The position numbers and the translations under genes were made by a program. Of a stretch of 64,000 bases of DNA, positions 44,445 to 54,922 are shown in pieces. Numbering within the stretch: position 1 is the stretch's first letter; every line of letters begins with the position of its first letter. The stretch covers positions 248,001 through 312,000 of the forward strand of contig NZ_JPUG01000077.1 of the NCBI RefSeq assembly GCF_000739015.1. Direction: 5' to 3'. This DNA comes from Microvirga sp. BSC39 (GTDB lineage Bacteria > Pseudomonadota > Alphaproteobacteria > Rhizobiales > Beijerinckiaceae). A model generated the notes under the pieces. It saw only the letters and a list, made by a program, of their open reading frames with translations, ran no database searches and had not been told where the DNA came from.

Positions 44445-45644
44445 TCAGCCCTTCACGAGGGGGCAGCCGCCTTCGTTGAGAGGCCGGAAGGCCTGGTCGG
44501 CCGGGATCGTGGCGAGCTGCTTGTAGAGATCCCACGGACCCTTCGACTCGGCCGGCTTCTTGACCTCGAACAGGTACATGTCGTGGACCTTGCGGCCATC
44601 CTGACGGATCATGCCCTTGCCGAACAGCGGATCGTCGGTGGGCATCTCCTTCATCTTGGCCATGACCTGAGCGGTGTCCTTGCCCTTCAACGCTTCGACA
44701 GCCTTGAGGTAGTGAAGCGCGCCGGCATAGACGCCCGCATGAACCATGGTGGGCATCTTGCCGCCGTTCTTCTCGGCGAAGCGCTTCGACCAAGCGCGGG
44801 TCTGGTCGTTCTGATCCCAGTAGAACGCTTCGGTCATCACGAGGCCCTGGGCCACCTGAAGGCCGAGGGAGTGAACGTCCGTGATGAACACGAGGAGCCC
44901 CGCGAGGCTCTGCCCGCCCTGAACGATGCCGAACTCGGCCGCCTGCTTCATCGTGTTGGTGAAGTCACCGCCCGCATTGGCCAGTCCGATCACCTTGGCG
45001 CCCGAGGATTGCGCCTGCAGCAGGAACGATGCGAAATCCTGGCCCGGGAACGGGTGCCGAACCGTGCCGACGACCTTGCCGCCCGCCTTGGTCACGAGCG
45101 CCGAGGTGTCACGCTCGAGCGCATGCCCGAAGGCGTAGTCCGCCGTGACGAAGAACCATGTGTCTCCGCCGCGCTTCACCATGGCGCCGCCGGTGCCGTT
45201 CGCGAGCGCCCAGGTGTCGTAGGTCCAGTGGACGGTGTTGGGCGAGCATTGCGATCCCGTCAGATCCGACGTACCGCCGCCGGAGTTGATCAGGATCTTG
45301 TTCTTCTCACGAGCGATGCCGTTGACCGCGAGCGCCACCGAGGAGGTTGGAACGTCGAGGATCACGTCGACGCCCTCCTGGTCGTACCATTGCCGGGCGA
45401 TGCTGGCGCCGATATCCGGCTTGTTCTGGTGGTCTGCCGCCACGATATCGACCTTGATGCCCTTCTCGGCCGCCTTGAAATCCTCGGCGGCCATGCGGGC
45501 CGCGATCACCGATCCTTCGCCGGTGAGGTCGGAGTAAACACCGGACCGGTCGTTCAGGACGCCCAGCTTGACCGAAGTCTGCGCCTGCGCGGCTCCTGCC
45601 ATGGCCATGACGGCCAGAGCGCTGAGAACATAACGCGTTTTCAT
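44445..45644 (-). CDS. Periplasmic ABC binding protein, LivK/HAAT type
   Basis: A 399-residue exported receptor: signal MKTRYVLSALAVMAMAGAAQA, then SVKLGVLNDRSGVYSDLTGEG. Domain landmarks include GIKVDIVAADHQNKPDIGA, LINSGGGTSDLTGSQCSPNTVHW, FVTADYAFGHALERDT and GVYAGALHYLKAVEALKGKD. It belongs to the Peripla_BP_6 group, but differs enough from the receptor at 42.3 kb to have another ligand. Its close relatives often accompany uptake of aromatic or amide compounds. It is first on the minus strand in a group with the SDR and the other receptor. No membrane components are present. Confidence 0.9.
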   Translation of the reverse strand: MKTRYVLSALAVMAMAGAAQAQTSVKLGVLNDRSGVYSDLTGEGSVIAARMAAEDFKAAEKGIKVDIVAADHQNKPDIGASIARQWYDQEGVDVILDVPTSSVALAVNGIAREKNKILINSGGGTSDLTGSQCSPNTVHWTYDTWALANGTGGAMVKRGGDTWFFVTADYAFGHALERDTSALVTKAGGKVVGTVRHPFPGQDFASFLLQAQSSGAKVIGLANAGGDFTNTMKQAAEFGIVQGGQSLAGLLVFITDVHSLGLQVAQGLVMTEAFYWDQNDQTRAWSKRFAEKNGGKMPTMVHAGVYAGALHYLKAVEALKGKDTAQVMAKMKEMPTDDPLFGKGMIRQDGRKVHDMYLFEVKKPAESKGPWDLYKQLATIPADQAFRPLNEGGCPLVKG

Positions 45645-45783
45645 TGTTTCCTCCCTGTTAGGGTGTCCATCTTAGGCATGCCTGCAAAGGATTGGAAAGC
45701 CGGGCGGAAGCGGCGGGCAAGTGCCATGACAATGCTCTCGGTTATGATAACTTCCGCCCGCTTGATCCTGGAGGAGGCGCAGC

Positions 45784-46176
45784 ATGGACCGGTTCACGGG
45801 CGGATGCTTGTGCGGCAATGTCCGGCTTGTGGCGTCAGGGCGCCCATACCGGGTCGGTCTTTGCCACTGCCTCGACTGCCGCAAGCACCATGGCGCCCTC
45901 TTTCACGCTTCAGCGATCTTCCCTCAGGATGCGGTGACGATCGACGGTGAAACACGCGACTATGCCGGGCGGTTCTTCTGTCCCCGCTGCGGCTCGTCTG
46001 TCTTCTCACGCAGCGCAGACGAAGTCGAAGTGAACTTAGGCTCCCTCGACGCTCCTGATCAACTGGTGCCCACTTACGAACTCTGGACCGTCCGTCGCGA
46101 GTCCTGGCTGCCGCCGTTTCCGCTCAAACGGCGATACGAGCGCAATCGCGATGCCACCAGCCGTTCCGAGGAATAG
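45784..46176 (+). CDS. GFA (glutathione-dependent formaldehyde-activating-like) zinc protein
   Basis: A 130-residue protein of the GFA family, which has two zinc sites made by cysteines. The motifs GGCLCGNVRL, GLCHCLDCRKHHGALFH and FFCPRCGSSVFSRS are all present. The family was named for S-hydroxymethylglutathione formation, but most members have unknown substrates. It is a single gene, divergent from the minus-strand receptor gene and convergent with the BKACE gene. ATG at 45784 with GGAGG 8-12 bases upstream. Confidence 0.92.
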   Translation: MDRFTGGCLCGNVRLVASGRPYRVGLCHCLDCRKHHGALFHASAIFPQDAVTIDGETRDYAGRFFCPRCGSSVFSRSADEVEVNLGSLDAPDQLVPTYELWTVRRESWLPPFPLKRRYERNRDATSRSEE

Positions 46177-46224
46177 GCCGCGCTCACGGCAGCGGGCTCT
46201 TCGGCGCGGCTCTCTCACATCGTT

Positions 46225-47157
46225 TCAGAAGGCTGTGTTCTGGCGCCCTTTCGTCTGAAGCATGCTGCGCGCATCGTCCGGGGTCGCGATGGTGAGGGAA
46301 AGCTCCTCCAGGATGCGGCGGATCTTGCGGACCTGATCGGCATTGGACGGCGCGAGCTCGCCCTTGCCCAGATAGAGGTTGTCCTCCAGGCCCACGCGCA
46401 CATGCCCGCCGAGGATGGCCCCCATGGTCACATACGGCAGCTGATGGCGGCCGGCGGCCAGGATGGAGAGGTAGTAGTCGTTCCCGAACAGCCGGTCGGC
46501 CGTCGCCTTCATGTGCATGAGGTTCTCGGGCTCCGGCCCGATGCCGCCGAGAATGCCGAAGATGGCCTGCACGAAGAACGGCGGCTTGACGAGTCCGCGC
46601 TCGGCGAAATGGGCGAGGTTGTAGAGATGGCCGACATCGTAGCACTCGAACTCGAAGCGGGTGCCGAGCGCACCGAGTTCGGTCATGCCCCGCTCGATCT
46701 GCGCGAAGGTGTTGGACAGGATGAAGTCTTTCGTCATGTCCAGATAGGGCTTCTCCCAGTCGTTCTTGAACGACGCGATGCGTCCGCCCGCGCCGGAGAT
46801 GTTGAAGTTGAACGATCCCATGTTCATGGAGGCGATTTCGGGCTGCGCCCATTTCGCGGCGGCGAGACGTTCGTCGAGGCTCATGCCGAGCCCGCCGCCG
46901 GTGGTGATGTTCACGATGGCGTTGCTGCCGTCCTTGATGGCCGGCAGGAATTGCTTGAACACCTCGGGGCTCTGGGTCGGGCGGCCGGTCTCCGGGTCCC
47001 GCGCGTGCAGGTGAAGGATCGCGGCCCCGGCCTCCGCCGCCCCGATGGCGCTCTCGGCGATCTGCTGCGGCGTCACCGGCAGGTAGGGCGACATGCTGGG
47101 CGTGTGGATGGACCCGGTGATCGCGCAGCTGATGATGACTTTGTCCGACCGCTTCAT
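46225..47157 (-). CDS. Beta-keto acid cleavage enzyme (BKACE, DUF849)
   Basis: A 310-residue zinc-dependent enzyme that splits a beta-keto acid with acetyl-CoA to give a CoA ester and acetoacetate, like Kce of lysine fermentation. The start at 47157 (MKRSDKVIISCAITGSIHT) gives the usual length. Zinc ligands lie in ILHLHARDPETGRPTQ and GAILGGHVRVGLEDNLYL. VNITTGGGLGMSLDERL and ASMNMGSFNFNI are family marks. BKACE members use different keto acids and the substrate cannot be read off. Single gene on the minus strand. Confidence 0.92.
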   Translation of the reverse strand: MKRSDKVIISCAITGSIHTPSMSPYLPVTPQQIAESAIGAAEAGAAILHLHARDPETGRPTQSPEVFKQFLPAIKDGSNAIVNITTGGGLGMSLDERLAAAKWAQPEIASMNMGSFNFNISGAGGRIASFKNDWEKPYLDMTKDFILSNTFAQIERGMTELGALGTRFEFECYDVGHLYNLAHFAERGLVKPPFFVQAIFGILGGIGPEPENLMHMKATADRLFGNDYYLSILAAGRHQLPYVTMGAILGGHVRVGLEDNLYLGKGELAPSNADQVRKIRRILEELSLTIATPDDARSMLQTKGRQNTAF

Positions 47158-47438
47158 CGAAACCTCCGGGGCCCTCAAGACCGCCTTGTTCCTAGGGAAC
47201 AATCCCCAGGTTAGGCGAAACGGCAGGTGCGGGTCCATAGAGCAGCGGGGCCAGCGCGTGATTTTCGCTAAAATGCCGACAGTTCAGCGCCGCATGAACC
47301 GCTTTTTAACCAAACGCGACAACTTATAGGTTCGTCTGCTCCCGCAAGAATTCAGATGAAGCTGACGGAAGGTTCTTCCGCGTCGGATTGGGCAGAACAT
47401 CACCATAAGCAAAAGAATTGCAGATTCTGGGGGACTGC

Positions 47439-49121
47439 ATGCGCATGAAATTCGGTATCGGGACGAAAATCCATTCCATTACATTGACCGCGCTGGTCGG
47501 CATTGCTGCGATCATCGCCGTTACATTGTTTTATCTGCGCGAGGAGATCACCCAGGCGCAGATGGTCAAGACCCAACATGTGGTCGAGTCGGCCTACGGC
47601 ATTCTCGCGCATTACGAGGCCGAGGAGCGTGCCGGTCGCCTGACCCGCGAGGCAGCCCAGAAAGCGGCGGCCGATGCGATCAGGGTTCTGCGGTACGACA
47701 CCCAGGAATACTTCTGGATCAACGACATGCATCCCAAGATGGTGATGCATCCCATCAAGCCGGAACTCGTCGGCGCCGACCTGACGGAGAACAAGGATCC
47801 CACGGGCCTTCGCCTGTTCGTCGCCTTCGTCGACAAGGTGAAGGAGAGCGGCGCCGGGTTCGTGCCGTATCTGTGGCCCAAGCCAGGCGCGCAGGAGCCC
47901 GTCGGCAAGATTTCCTATGTGAAAGGCTTCAAGCCTTGGGGGTGGATCATCGGCTCGGGCGTCTATACGGACGACACCGCGTCCAAAGTGCGGAGCACGG
48001 CCCTGAAGCTCCTGTCCGGCGTGGCCATCATCGTCCTGGTCATTGGTGTGGTGGCTACCTTCATCGGCCGCAGCGTGACCAAGCCCATCCTGGCTCTTGG
48101 GCAGGTCATGCGATCCCTTGCAGAAGGCGACCGGCAGATCGACGTGCCAGCGCGGAACCGCAGTGACGAACTCGGCGCCATGGCCCATGCGGTCGAGGTG
48201 TTCAGGGACACGCTGATCGCCAAGGACGAGGCGGACAAGATCTATGCGGTCGACGCCGATGCGCAGGCCCGCCGGGCGCAGCGTCTCGACCAGCTGACAC
48301 GCCAGTTCGAAGCCAATGTCGCGGCTCTCACCCAGACACTCTCGGGCGCAGCATCCGAGATGGAGGGCACGGCCCAGACGATGGCGTCCACCGCCCAGCA
48401 GACCAACATGCAGTCGCAGACCGTTGCGACGGCGGCCGAGCAGGCATCCCTGAACGTGCAGACCGTGGCTGCGGCGACCGAGGAGTTGTCGATCTCCACC
48501 CGCGAGATCGCTGCCCAGATCTCCCAGTCGGCAAGGGTCGCAGGCGCGGCCGTCGAGGAGACCCGGCGCACGGACGTTACCGTTCAGGCCCTGGCCAGCA
48601 CGGCGGAGAAGATCGGCGCCGTCATCGCGCTCATCAACACGATTGCCGGCCAGACCAACCTTCTGGCGCTCAACGCCACCATCGAGGCGGCCCGCGCCGG
48701 CGAGGCCGGCAAGGGCTTCGCGGTCGTGGCCTCCGAGGTGAAGGAGCTGGCGAACCAGACCACCAAGGCCACGGAGGAGATCTCGGCCCAGATCGTCGAG
48801 ATCCAGCAGGCGACCCGCGAGGCGGTGAGCGCGATCCAGAACATCGGCAGCACCATCAGCCAGATGTCCGAGACCTCGGTGGCGATTGCCGCCGCGATCG
48901 AGGAGCAGGGGGCAGCGACCGGCGAGATCGCCCGCAACGTGCAGGAGGCCGCGCGCGGCACCGCATCGGTCAGCGGCAGCATCCTCGACGTGAGGCAGGG
49001 CGCCGAACTGACCGGCACGGCCGCAAGCCGCGTGCTTGGCGCGGCCCAGGAGCTGGCGCGCCACTCCAGCGATCTCAGCCGCGAGGTGCAGAGCTTCCTC
49101 ACGGACGTGAAAGCCGCCTGA
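47439..49121 (+). CDS. Methyl-accepting chemotaxis protein with single Cache sensor
   Basis: A 560-residue chemoreceptor. One N-terminal helix (about 10-35) precedes a periplasmic single-Cache domain ([42 protein letters not shown]). A second helix ([20 protein letters not shown]), a HAMP linker ([19 protein letters not shown]) and a long signalling coiled coil with the hairpin tip [28 protein letters not shown] follow. I prefer the ATG at 47439 ([10 protein letters not shown]) over one 21 bases earlier. Cache sensors of this type often bind small organic acids. No che genes are nearby. Confidence 0.93.
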   Translation: MRMKFGIGTKIHSITLTALVGIAAIIAVTLFYLREEITQAQMVKTQHVVESAYGILAHYEAEERAGRLTREAAQKAAADAIRVLRYDTQEYFWINDMHPKMVMHPIKPELVGADLTENKDPTGLRLFVAFVDKVKESGAGFVPYLWPKPGAQEPVGKISYVKGFKPWGWIIGSGVYTDDTASKVRSTALKLLSGVAIIVLVIGVVATFIGRSVTKPILALGQVMRSLAEGDRQIDVPARNRSDELGAMAHAVEVFRDTLIAKDEADKIYAVDADAQARRAQRLDQLTRQFEANVAALTQTLSGAASEMEGTAQTMASTAQQTNMQSQTVATAAEQASLNVQTVAAATEELSISTREIAAQISQSARVAGAAVEETRRTDVTVQALASTAEKIGAVIALINTIAGQTNLLALNATIEAARAGEAGKGFAVVASEVKELANQTTKATEEISAQIVEIQQATREAVSAIQNIGSTISQMSETSVAIAAAIEEQGAATGEIARNVQEAARGTASVSGSILDVRQGAELTGTAASRVLGAAQELARHSSDLSREVQSFLTDVKAA

Positions 49122-49139
49122 GCACGGCATTTCAAGAAG

Positions 49140-49169
49140 CCCCAGGTCGACACATCGGTTGACCTGGGG
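49140..49169 (+). terminator. Hairpin after the chemoreceptor gene
   Basis: CCCCAGGTC (49140-49148) pairs with GACCTGGGG (49161-49169). The inner GAC/GTT positions extend it weakly. It stands 19 bases after the stop codon. There is no long T-run. Confidence 0.6.
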
Positions 49170-49260
49170 CAGCTATCCTGTCGATTTCCCGGCACCCCAT
49201 TCACGCGGCGTCCTTTCCCGGCTACAAGTCCACGTCCCTTCGCGATATGGATGACAATTC

Positions 49261-50496
<1,236 letters not shown>

Positions 50497-50502
50497 CGCT
50501 TA

Positions 50503-51258
50503 TCAAGCCTGAAGAGCCGATTTCAGCACGAGTTCAGCCCCGAGAAGCAGCAGGCCGATGAGAAACCATCGCCGGAACGTTTCGGGGCTGACCTTGCGCC
50601 TGACGAGCTGACCCAGCCACATGCCCGCGAGTGCGGGCGCGATGGCGAGCGACGACAGGACGAGGCCGTCGAGCTGGAACGCTCCGCGCCATCCAAGGCC
50701 AACCGCAAGCGCAATGGTCGATACCGTGAAGGACAGCCCTAAGGCCTGGATCAGGTCGTCCTTGCGCAGCCCGAGGGCCTGAAGGTAGGGAACGGCCGGG
50801 ATGACGAAGACGCCCGTGCCTCCCGTGACGATGCCCGTCGTCAGGCCGACCAGGGGCGATGCCCATGTCTCCCACCGAGTCGGGACGAACAGCTGCCGCG
50901 CCAGCAGGGTGAACCCGGCATAGACCACAAGGGCGGAACCTAGGCCCGCCGTGGTCCATCGCGTGTTCCCGTCGACGAGAACGAACGAGCCGGCCACGGT
51001 GCCGATCACGATGCCCAGCATCATCGGCCACAGCCGCCGGATCAGCGCCGTGAAGCTCGGGCCGGCCGCCAACTGCCAAATATTGGTGACGAAGGACGGC
51101 ACGATCAGCAAAGCGGCGGCCGTCACGGGCGCCATGAGCGCTCCCAGCACCCCCATGGCCACCGTCGGCAGGCCCATGCCGGTGACGCCCTTGACGATGC
51201 CGGCAAGGAAGAAGGTCAGGCCGACGGAGAGAATGAGCCACAGGGACGGATCGCGCAT
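50503..51258 (-). CDS. TauE/SafE-family membrane exporter
   Basis: A 251-residue inner-membrane protein with about eight helices in two repeats, each opening with a conserved Gly/Pro motif (FFLAGIVKGVTGMGLPTVAMG and VGLTTGIVTGGTGVFVIPAVPYLQ). The family exports sulfite, sulfoacetate or other organic anions. The substrate here is unknown. It is on the minus strand, 6 bases from the pepT stop (convergent), and divergent from a small basic protein gene. Confidence 0.9.
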   Translation of the reverse strand: MRDPSLWLILSVGLTFFLAGIVKGVTGMGLPTVAMGVLGALMAPVTAAALLIVPSFVTNIWQLAAGPSFTALIRRLWPMMLGIVIGTVAGSFVLVDGNTRWTTAGLGSALVVYAGFTLLARQLFVPTRWETWASPLVGLTTGIVTGGTGVFVIPAVPYLQALGLRKDDLIQALGLSFTVSTIALAVGLGWRGAFQLDGLVLSSLAIAPALAGMWLGQLVRRKVSPETFRRWFLIGLLLLGAELVLKSALQA

Positions 51259-51419
51259 GCCCTATTGGCCCATGAGCGGACGGAGGCGCAATGCGTATCT
51301 GGCGCAGCAAGCCTTCGCGGGGGAGACGGGTGAAGCGGGGATCGCGCCGATGGAACGCGTCGGCGGGACGGGAATTGCCTTGGGAGGCGGCGATGAGGCC
51401 GCCTGAAGGAGTTCGCCCC

Positions 51420-51656
51420 ATGCCCAACCGCATGCAGGATGGTCAACAGCCCGAGGCTCTGCGCTCCCTGAAATCGGCCGCCAAGGCGGGCAGCCAGAAG
51501 CCCGACGATCAAGGTCTGGAAGCCCGCGCCGACACCGCGCCGGTTCCGGCCTCCCCGGAGCAGGAGCAGGATGCCGCCGCGAAGGTGCTCCGGGAGGGAG
51601 TGAAGAAGAACCCTCGCGGCATGGAGGAAGCCGCCAAGAAGGCTCCCCGGCGCTGA
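51420..51656 (+). CDS. Small charged protein, probably disordered
   Basis: A 78-residue hydrophilic protein, MPNRMQDGQQPEALRSLKSA, rich in Lys, Ala, Glu and Pro, ending NPRGMEEAAKKAPRR. The ATG at 51420 is preceded by AAGGAG at an ideal distance. There is no Cys, no membrane helix and no motif I recognise. The composition is that of an intrinsically disordered cytosolic protein, similar in style to small stress-related proteins in this order. It is convergent with trkH, with 33 bases between stop codons. Confidence 0.6.
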   Translation: MPNRMQDGQQPEALRSLKSAAKAGSQKPDDQGLEARADTAPVPASPEQEQDAAAKVLREGVKKNPRGMEEAAKKAPRR

Positions 51657-51689
51657 TCGCCTGATGCCGTTCTTTCCAGCCAGCTGGCC

Positions 51690-53180
51690 TTAGCCGCGCC
51701 AGAACTGGGGGAAGAACAGGATCAGCACGGTGAACAGCTCCAGACGGCCCAGGAGCATGCCGAAGCACAGAAGCCACTTGGAGGCATTCGGCAGCGCGGC
51801 GAAGTTGCCGGCCGGGCCGATGATCGGCCCTAGGCCCGGACCGATATTCGAGAGCGCCGACACGGCGGCGCTGGCGCTGGTCAGGAAGTCGAGATCGAAC
51901 GCCATCATGGCGACCGTGAGCGCGCTGTAGCAGATGAAGTAGAGCGAGAAATACACCACCACCGAGCCGATCACGTCGTCCGGCAGCAGCCGGCCCGCGT
52001 AGATGCGTGGAAACACGCCCCGGGGATAGAGCAGGCGCAGGAACTGGCTCTGCAGCATGCGGATCATCACCTGGAAGCGGAAGATCTTCATCCCGCCCGT
52101 GGTCGATCCCGTGCAGCCGCCCACGAACATGAGGCCGAAGAACAGGCCGACCATCAGGTTGCCCCACAGGGTATAGTCGGCCGTGGCATAGCCGGTCGTC
52201 GTCACCACGGACACCACGTTGAAGGCGGCCAAGCGGAGAGCATCGGCAAGGCCATGCCCGGCCACCAGGATCAACCATGCCGCAACCGCCATGATCACGG
52301 CCACCAGGAGGATCGCCAGGAAACGCACCTGGCTGTCGCGCAGGGCATCCTGCTGTCCCTGGAGCAGCCGCAGGTACAGAACGAACGGCACGGCGCCGGA
52401 GAGCATGAACACGGTCGCGATCCAATGCAGGGCGGGATCGTTCCAGCGGGCCAACGAGACATCGGATGTGGAGAACCCGGCCGTCGAGACCGTCGTCAGC
52501 GCATGGGCGATGGCATCGAACGGCGTCATCGCCACCAGCCAGTAGGCAAGCGCGCATGCTGCCGTGAGGGCCGCATAGATCAGGACGATGCCGGTTGCGA
52601 TCTCCCGCACGCGCGGCATCACCTTCTCGGACCGGTCGGAGGATTCCGTGCGGAACAGCTGCATGCCGCCCACGCCGAGGGCGGGCAGGATCGAGATGGC
52701 GACCCCGATGATGCCGATGCCGCCGAGCCATTGCAGGAGCGCCCGCCACAGAAGAATGCCCTTGGGAGCGTCGTCGAGGCCGACGATCACCGTGGCGCCC
52801 GTCGTCGTCAGGCCTGACACGGACTCGAAGAACGCGTTGGTGAAGTGGTCCCTGAGCTGGGCGTAATCGGAGATGTAGAGGGGAATGGCTCCGAACAGGG
52901 CGATGGTCGTCCAGGCGACCGGCGTGAGGAGAAAGGCCTGGCGCAGGGTCAGCCCGCCGGACAGCCGGCAACGGGTCACATAGGTCAATGCGGCGGCGCA
53001 GACGAAGGTGATGCCGCTGCCGGTGAGAAAGGCTCTCCAATCCGGATCGCCCGTGAAGGCGTCGGCCCCTGCGGGCAGGAGCATGGCCGCCGCGAGAGCG
53101 AAGAGCATGCGGCCCGTCAGATGGAACACTGGGCGGATATAGGGCGGCGCCCATCCGCCTGAGATCAACCTCTCGCGCAT
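51690..53180 (-). CDS. trkH: Trk-type potassium uptake membrane protein
   Basis: TrkH is the ion-conducting subunit of the Trk K+ importer. The 496-residue protein has four pore repeats, whose filter segments can be seen, e.g. FFESVSGLTTTGATVIVGL, HALTTVSTAGFSTSDVSL and VVTTTGYATADYTLW. It also has the intramembrane loop MFVGGCTGSTTGGMKIFRF and ends LELFTVLILFFPQFWRG. It lies 9 bases downstream of trkA on the same strand, so pore and regulatory ring are made together. Confidence 0.95.
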   Translation of the reverse strand: MRERLISGGWAPPYIRPVFHLTGRMLFALAAAMLLPAGADAFTGDPDWRAFLTGSGITFVCAAALTYVTRCRLSGGLTLRQAFLLTPVAWTTIALFGAIPLYISDYAQLRDHFTNAFFESVSGLTTTGATVIVGLDDAPKGILLWRALLQWLGGIGIIGVAISILPALGVGGMQLFRTESSDRSEKVMPRVREIATGIVLIYAALTAACALAYWLVAMTPFDAIAHALTTVSTAGFSTSDVSLARWNDPALHWIATVFMLSGAVPFVLYLRLLQGQQDALRDSQVRFLAILLVAVIMAVAAWLILVAGHGLADALRLAAFNVVSVVTTTGYATADYTLWGNLMVGLFFGLMFVGGCTGSTTGGMKIFRFQVMIRMLQSQFLRLLYPRGVFPRIYAGRLLPDDVIGSVVVYFSLYFICYSALTVAMMAFDLDFLTSASAAVSALSNIGPGLGPIIGPAGNFAALPNASKWLLCFGMLLGRLELFTVLILFFPQFWRG

Positions 53181-53189
53181 CGATCGACC

Positions 53190-54575
53190 CTAGTGTCCCG
53201 TCTCGGTCGACGGGCCGGCCAGGATCGCCTCGGCCTTGCGCAGAGCCCGGTAGGCCACCACGGCGATGATGCTGTCGCCGGGATGCACCCTGGTCGAGCT
53301 GGTCGGAATGATGACCTCGTGGTCGCGGACGATGGCTCCGATCAACATGCCGTCCGGCATGCCGACATCCCGCAGGGTGCCCTTCACCAGCCGTGAGCCC
53401 TCCTGGGCCGTCGCCTGGATCACCTCGCCGAAATCCTCCCGCAGCGTATAGAGAGCGGAGATCGAACGGTGGCGCACATGGCGCAGGATCGTCGAGATCG
53501 TGATGGCGCTCGGGCTCACGACCGCATCGATCCCCAGCGCCGGCAGAACGTGCTCGTAGGAGGTCTTGTTCACCAGGGTGATGGCCCGGGTGCAGCCCTC
53601 GCGCTTGGCCAGAACCGAGGCGAAGATGTTCGTCTCGTCGTCGTTGGTTACGGCGATGATCGTCTCGGCGCTCTGCACATTGGCTTCGAGCAGAACCTCC
53701 TTGTCGAGGGCATCGCCCTGGATCACCACGGCGGAATCCCTCAGCTCGCGCGAGATGTACTCGGCCCGCTCCCGCGAATGCTCGACCAGCTTGAGTGCGA
53801 CATAGGGGGCATGACGGGCGATCCGGGTCGCGAGGTTGAGGCCGACATTGCCGCCACCCACGATGACGATGCGGCGGGCGACCTGTTCCTCGTGGCCCAG
53901 GAACGTCATGACGCGATCCACGTGCGACGTCTCCGTGATGACGTAGACGTCGTCGCCCTGCTGCACCTGATCCTCGGCTCTCGGCACGAAGGCCTGACCG
54001 TTGCGCACGATCACACCGACGACGATCCCGGAGCCGCCCGACGCGGAAAGCTCCTTCATCCGCCGCCCGACCAGGGAGCATGAGCCCGTGTTGCAATGAA
54101 CGCCGAGGAGATGAACCCGGCCATCGGCCAGCGCCACGGTGTCGAAGGCGCCGGGCGTCTTGAGACGCCGGACGATCCCGTTGGCGACCTCAACCTCGGG
54201 CGAGATGATCACGTCGATCGGCAGCTGGTCGGAGGCGTAGAGACCCCGCCAGATCGGCTCGAGGTAGCCGTGATGGCGGACACGGGCGATGCGCCGGCGG
54301 ACATTGAACAGGGAGTAGGCCACCTGGCAGGCGACCATGTTGACCTCGTCGGACCGGGTCACCGCGATGAGCATATCCGCATCGCGTGCGCCGGCCCGCT
54401 CGAGAACCTCGGGGTGAGCCGCGTGGCCCACCATGCCGCGGACGTCGTAGCTCTCGTCCGCCCGTCTGGCCTGATCGGGTGAGAGATCCACCACCGTCAC
54501 ATCGATGCCCTCGGAGGCGAGGTGGCGGGCGATGGTCGAACCGACCTGTCCGGCACCACAGACGATTACTCTCAC
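53190..54575 (-). CDS. trkA: Trk system NAD-binding regulatory protein
   Basis: TrkA forms the cytosolic gating ring of the Trk K+ importer and binds NAD(H)/ATP. The 461-residue protein has two RCK units: MRVIVCGAGQVGSTIARHLA (N-terminal Rossmann) with its C-domain, and RRIVIVGGGNVGLNLATRIA (second) with VQSAETIIAVTNDDETNIFAS. The start is a GTG at 54575, with GGGGAG upstream. A 24-base perfect palindrome lies 27 bases upstream of the start. It is first in the trkA-trkH operon. Confidence 0.95.
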   Translation of the reverse strand: MRVIVCGAGQVGSTIARHLASEGIDVTVVDLSPDQARRADESYDVRGMVGHAAHPEVLERAGARDADMLIAVTRSDEVNMVACQVAYSLFNVRRRIARVRHHGYLEPIWRGLYASDQLPIDVIISPEVEVANGIVRRLKTPGAFDTVALADGRVHLLGVHCNTGSCSLVGRRMKELSASGGSGIVVGVIVRNGQAFVPRAEDQVQQGDDVYVITETSHVDRVMTFLGHEEQVARRIVIVGGGNVGLNLATRIARHAPYVALKLVEHSRERAEYISRELRDSAVVIQGDALDKEVLLEANVQSAETIIAVTNDDETNIFASVLAKREGCTRAITLVNKTSYEHVLPALGIDAVVSPSAITISTILRHVRHRSISALYTLREDFGEVIQATAQEGSRLVKGTLRDVGMPDGMLIGAIVRDHEVIIPTSSTRVHPGDSIIAVVAYRALRKAEAILAGPSTETGH

Positions 54576-54601
54576 GGCAACTTTACTCCCCGGATACGCT
54601 A

Positions 54602-54690
54602 GAGCATCGGATGCATCCGATGCTCAATCTTTCAAGCAGCGCATCGTGTGGGCCGGACCCAGGAGTCCGCACGATACGCTTGGCTCCGGG
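54602..54690. repeat. Perfect 24-base palindrome plus second hairpin upstream of trkA
   Basis: The palindrome at 54602-54625 is GAGCATCGGATG followed by its exact reverse complement. A second imperfect hairpin follows (AGCGCATCGTGTGG against CCGCACGATACGCT, about 54637-54682). The right arm CGCACGATACGCTTGGCTCCGG is related to the elements at 10736-10762 and 27554-27580. It is either a repeat-family copy or a binding site for a trkA regulator. Confidence 0.6.
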
Positions 54691-54775
54691 ATAATGTAGG
54701 GCACAGGTCCGTGGAATACACAAACCCTCTTCAGGACCGGCCCGCTTCCGGGTCTCGCGCCTGAGGGCCGGGCGA

Positions 54776-54922
54776 TCAGCCGATCATTTCAAGGACGATC
54801 TGGCGGATCTCCTCCCGGGACAGGCCGGAAGATTGCGGCTTGGGTGCCGATTTGGCCTGCAAAGGGGCCTTGGCATGCTGATGAGACTTCTTGGAATTCT
54901 GGGATTGAATGACAGTCGACAT
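54776..54922 (-). CDS. Very small protein (48 residues)
   Basis: A 48-residue basic peptide: MSTVIQSQNSKKSHQHAKAP, then a Lys/Ala/Gln-rich stretch and a C-terminal helix LSREEIRQIVLEMIG. AGGT six bases before the ATG gives a fair ribosome-binding site. The helix has the look of a real fold or protein-binding motif. No family is recognised. It stands between the trkA upstream repeats and the cspA leader; without homologues the call is tentative. Confidence 0.5.
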   Translation of the reverse strand: MSTVIQSQNSKKSHQHAKAPLQAKSAPKPQSSGLSREEIRQIVLEMIG

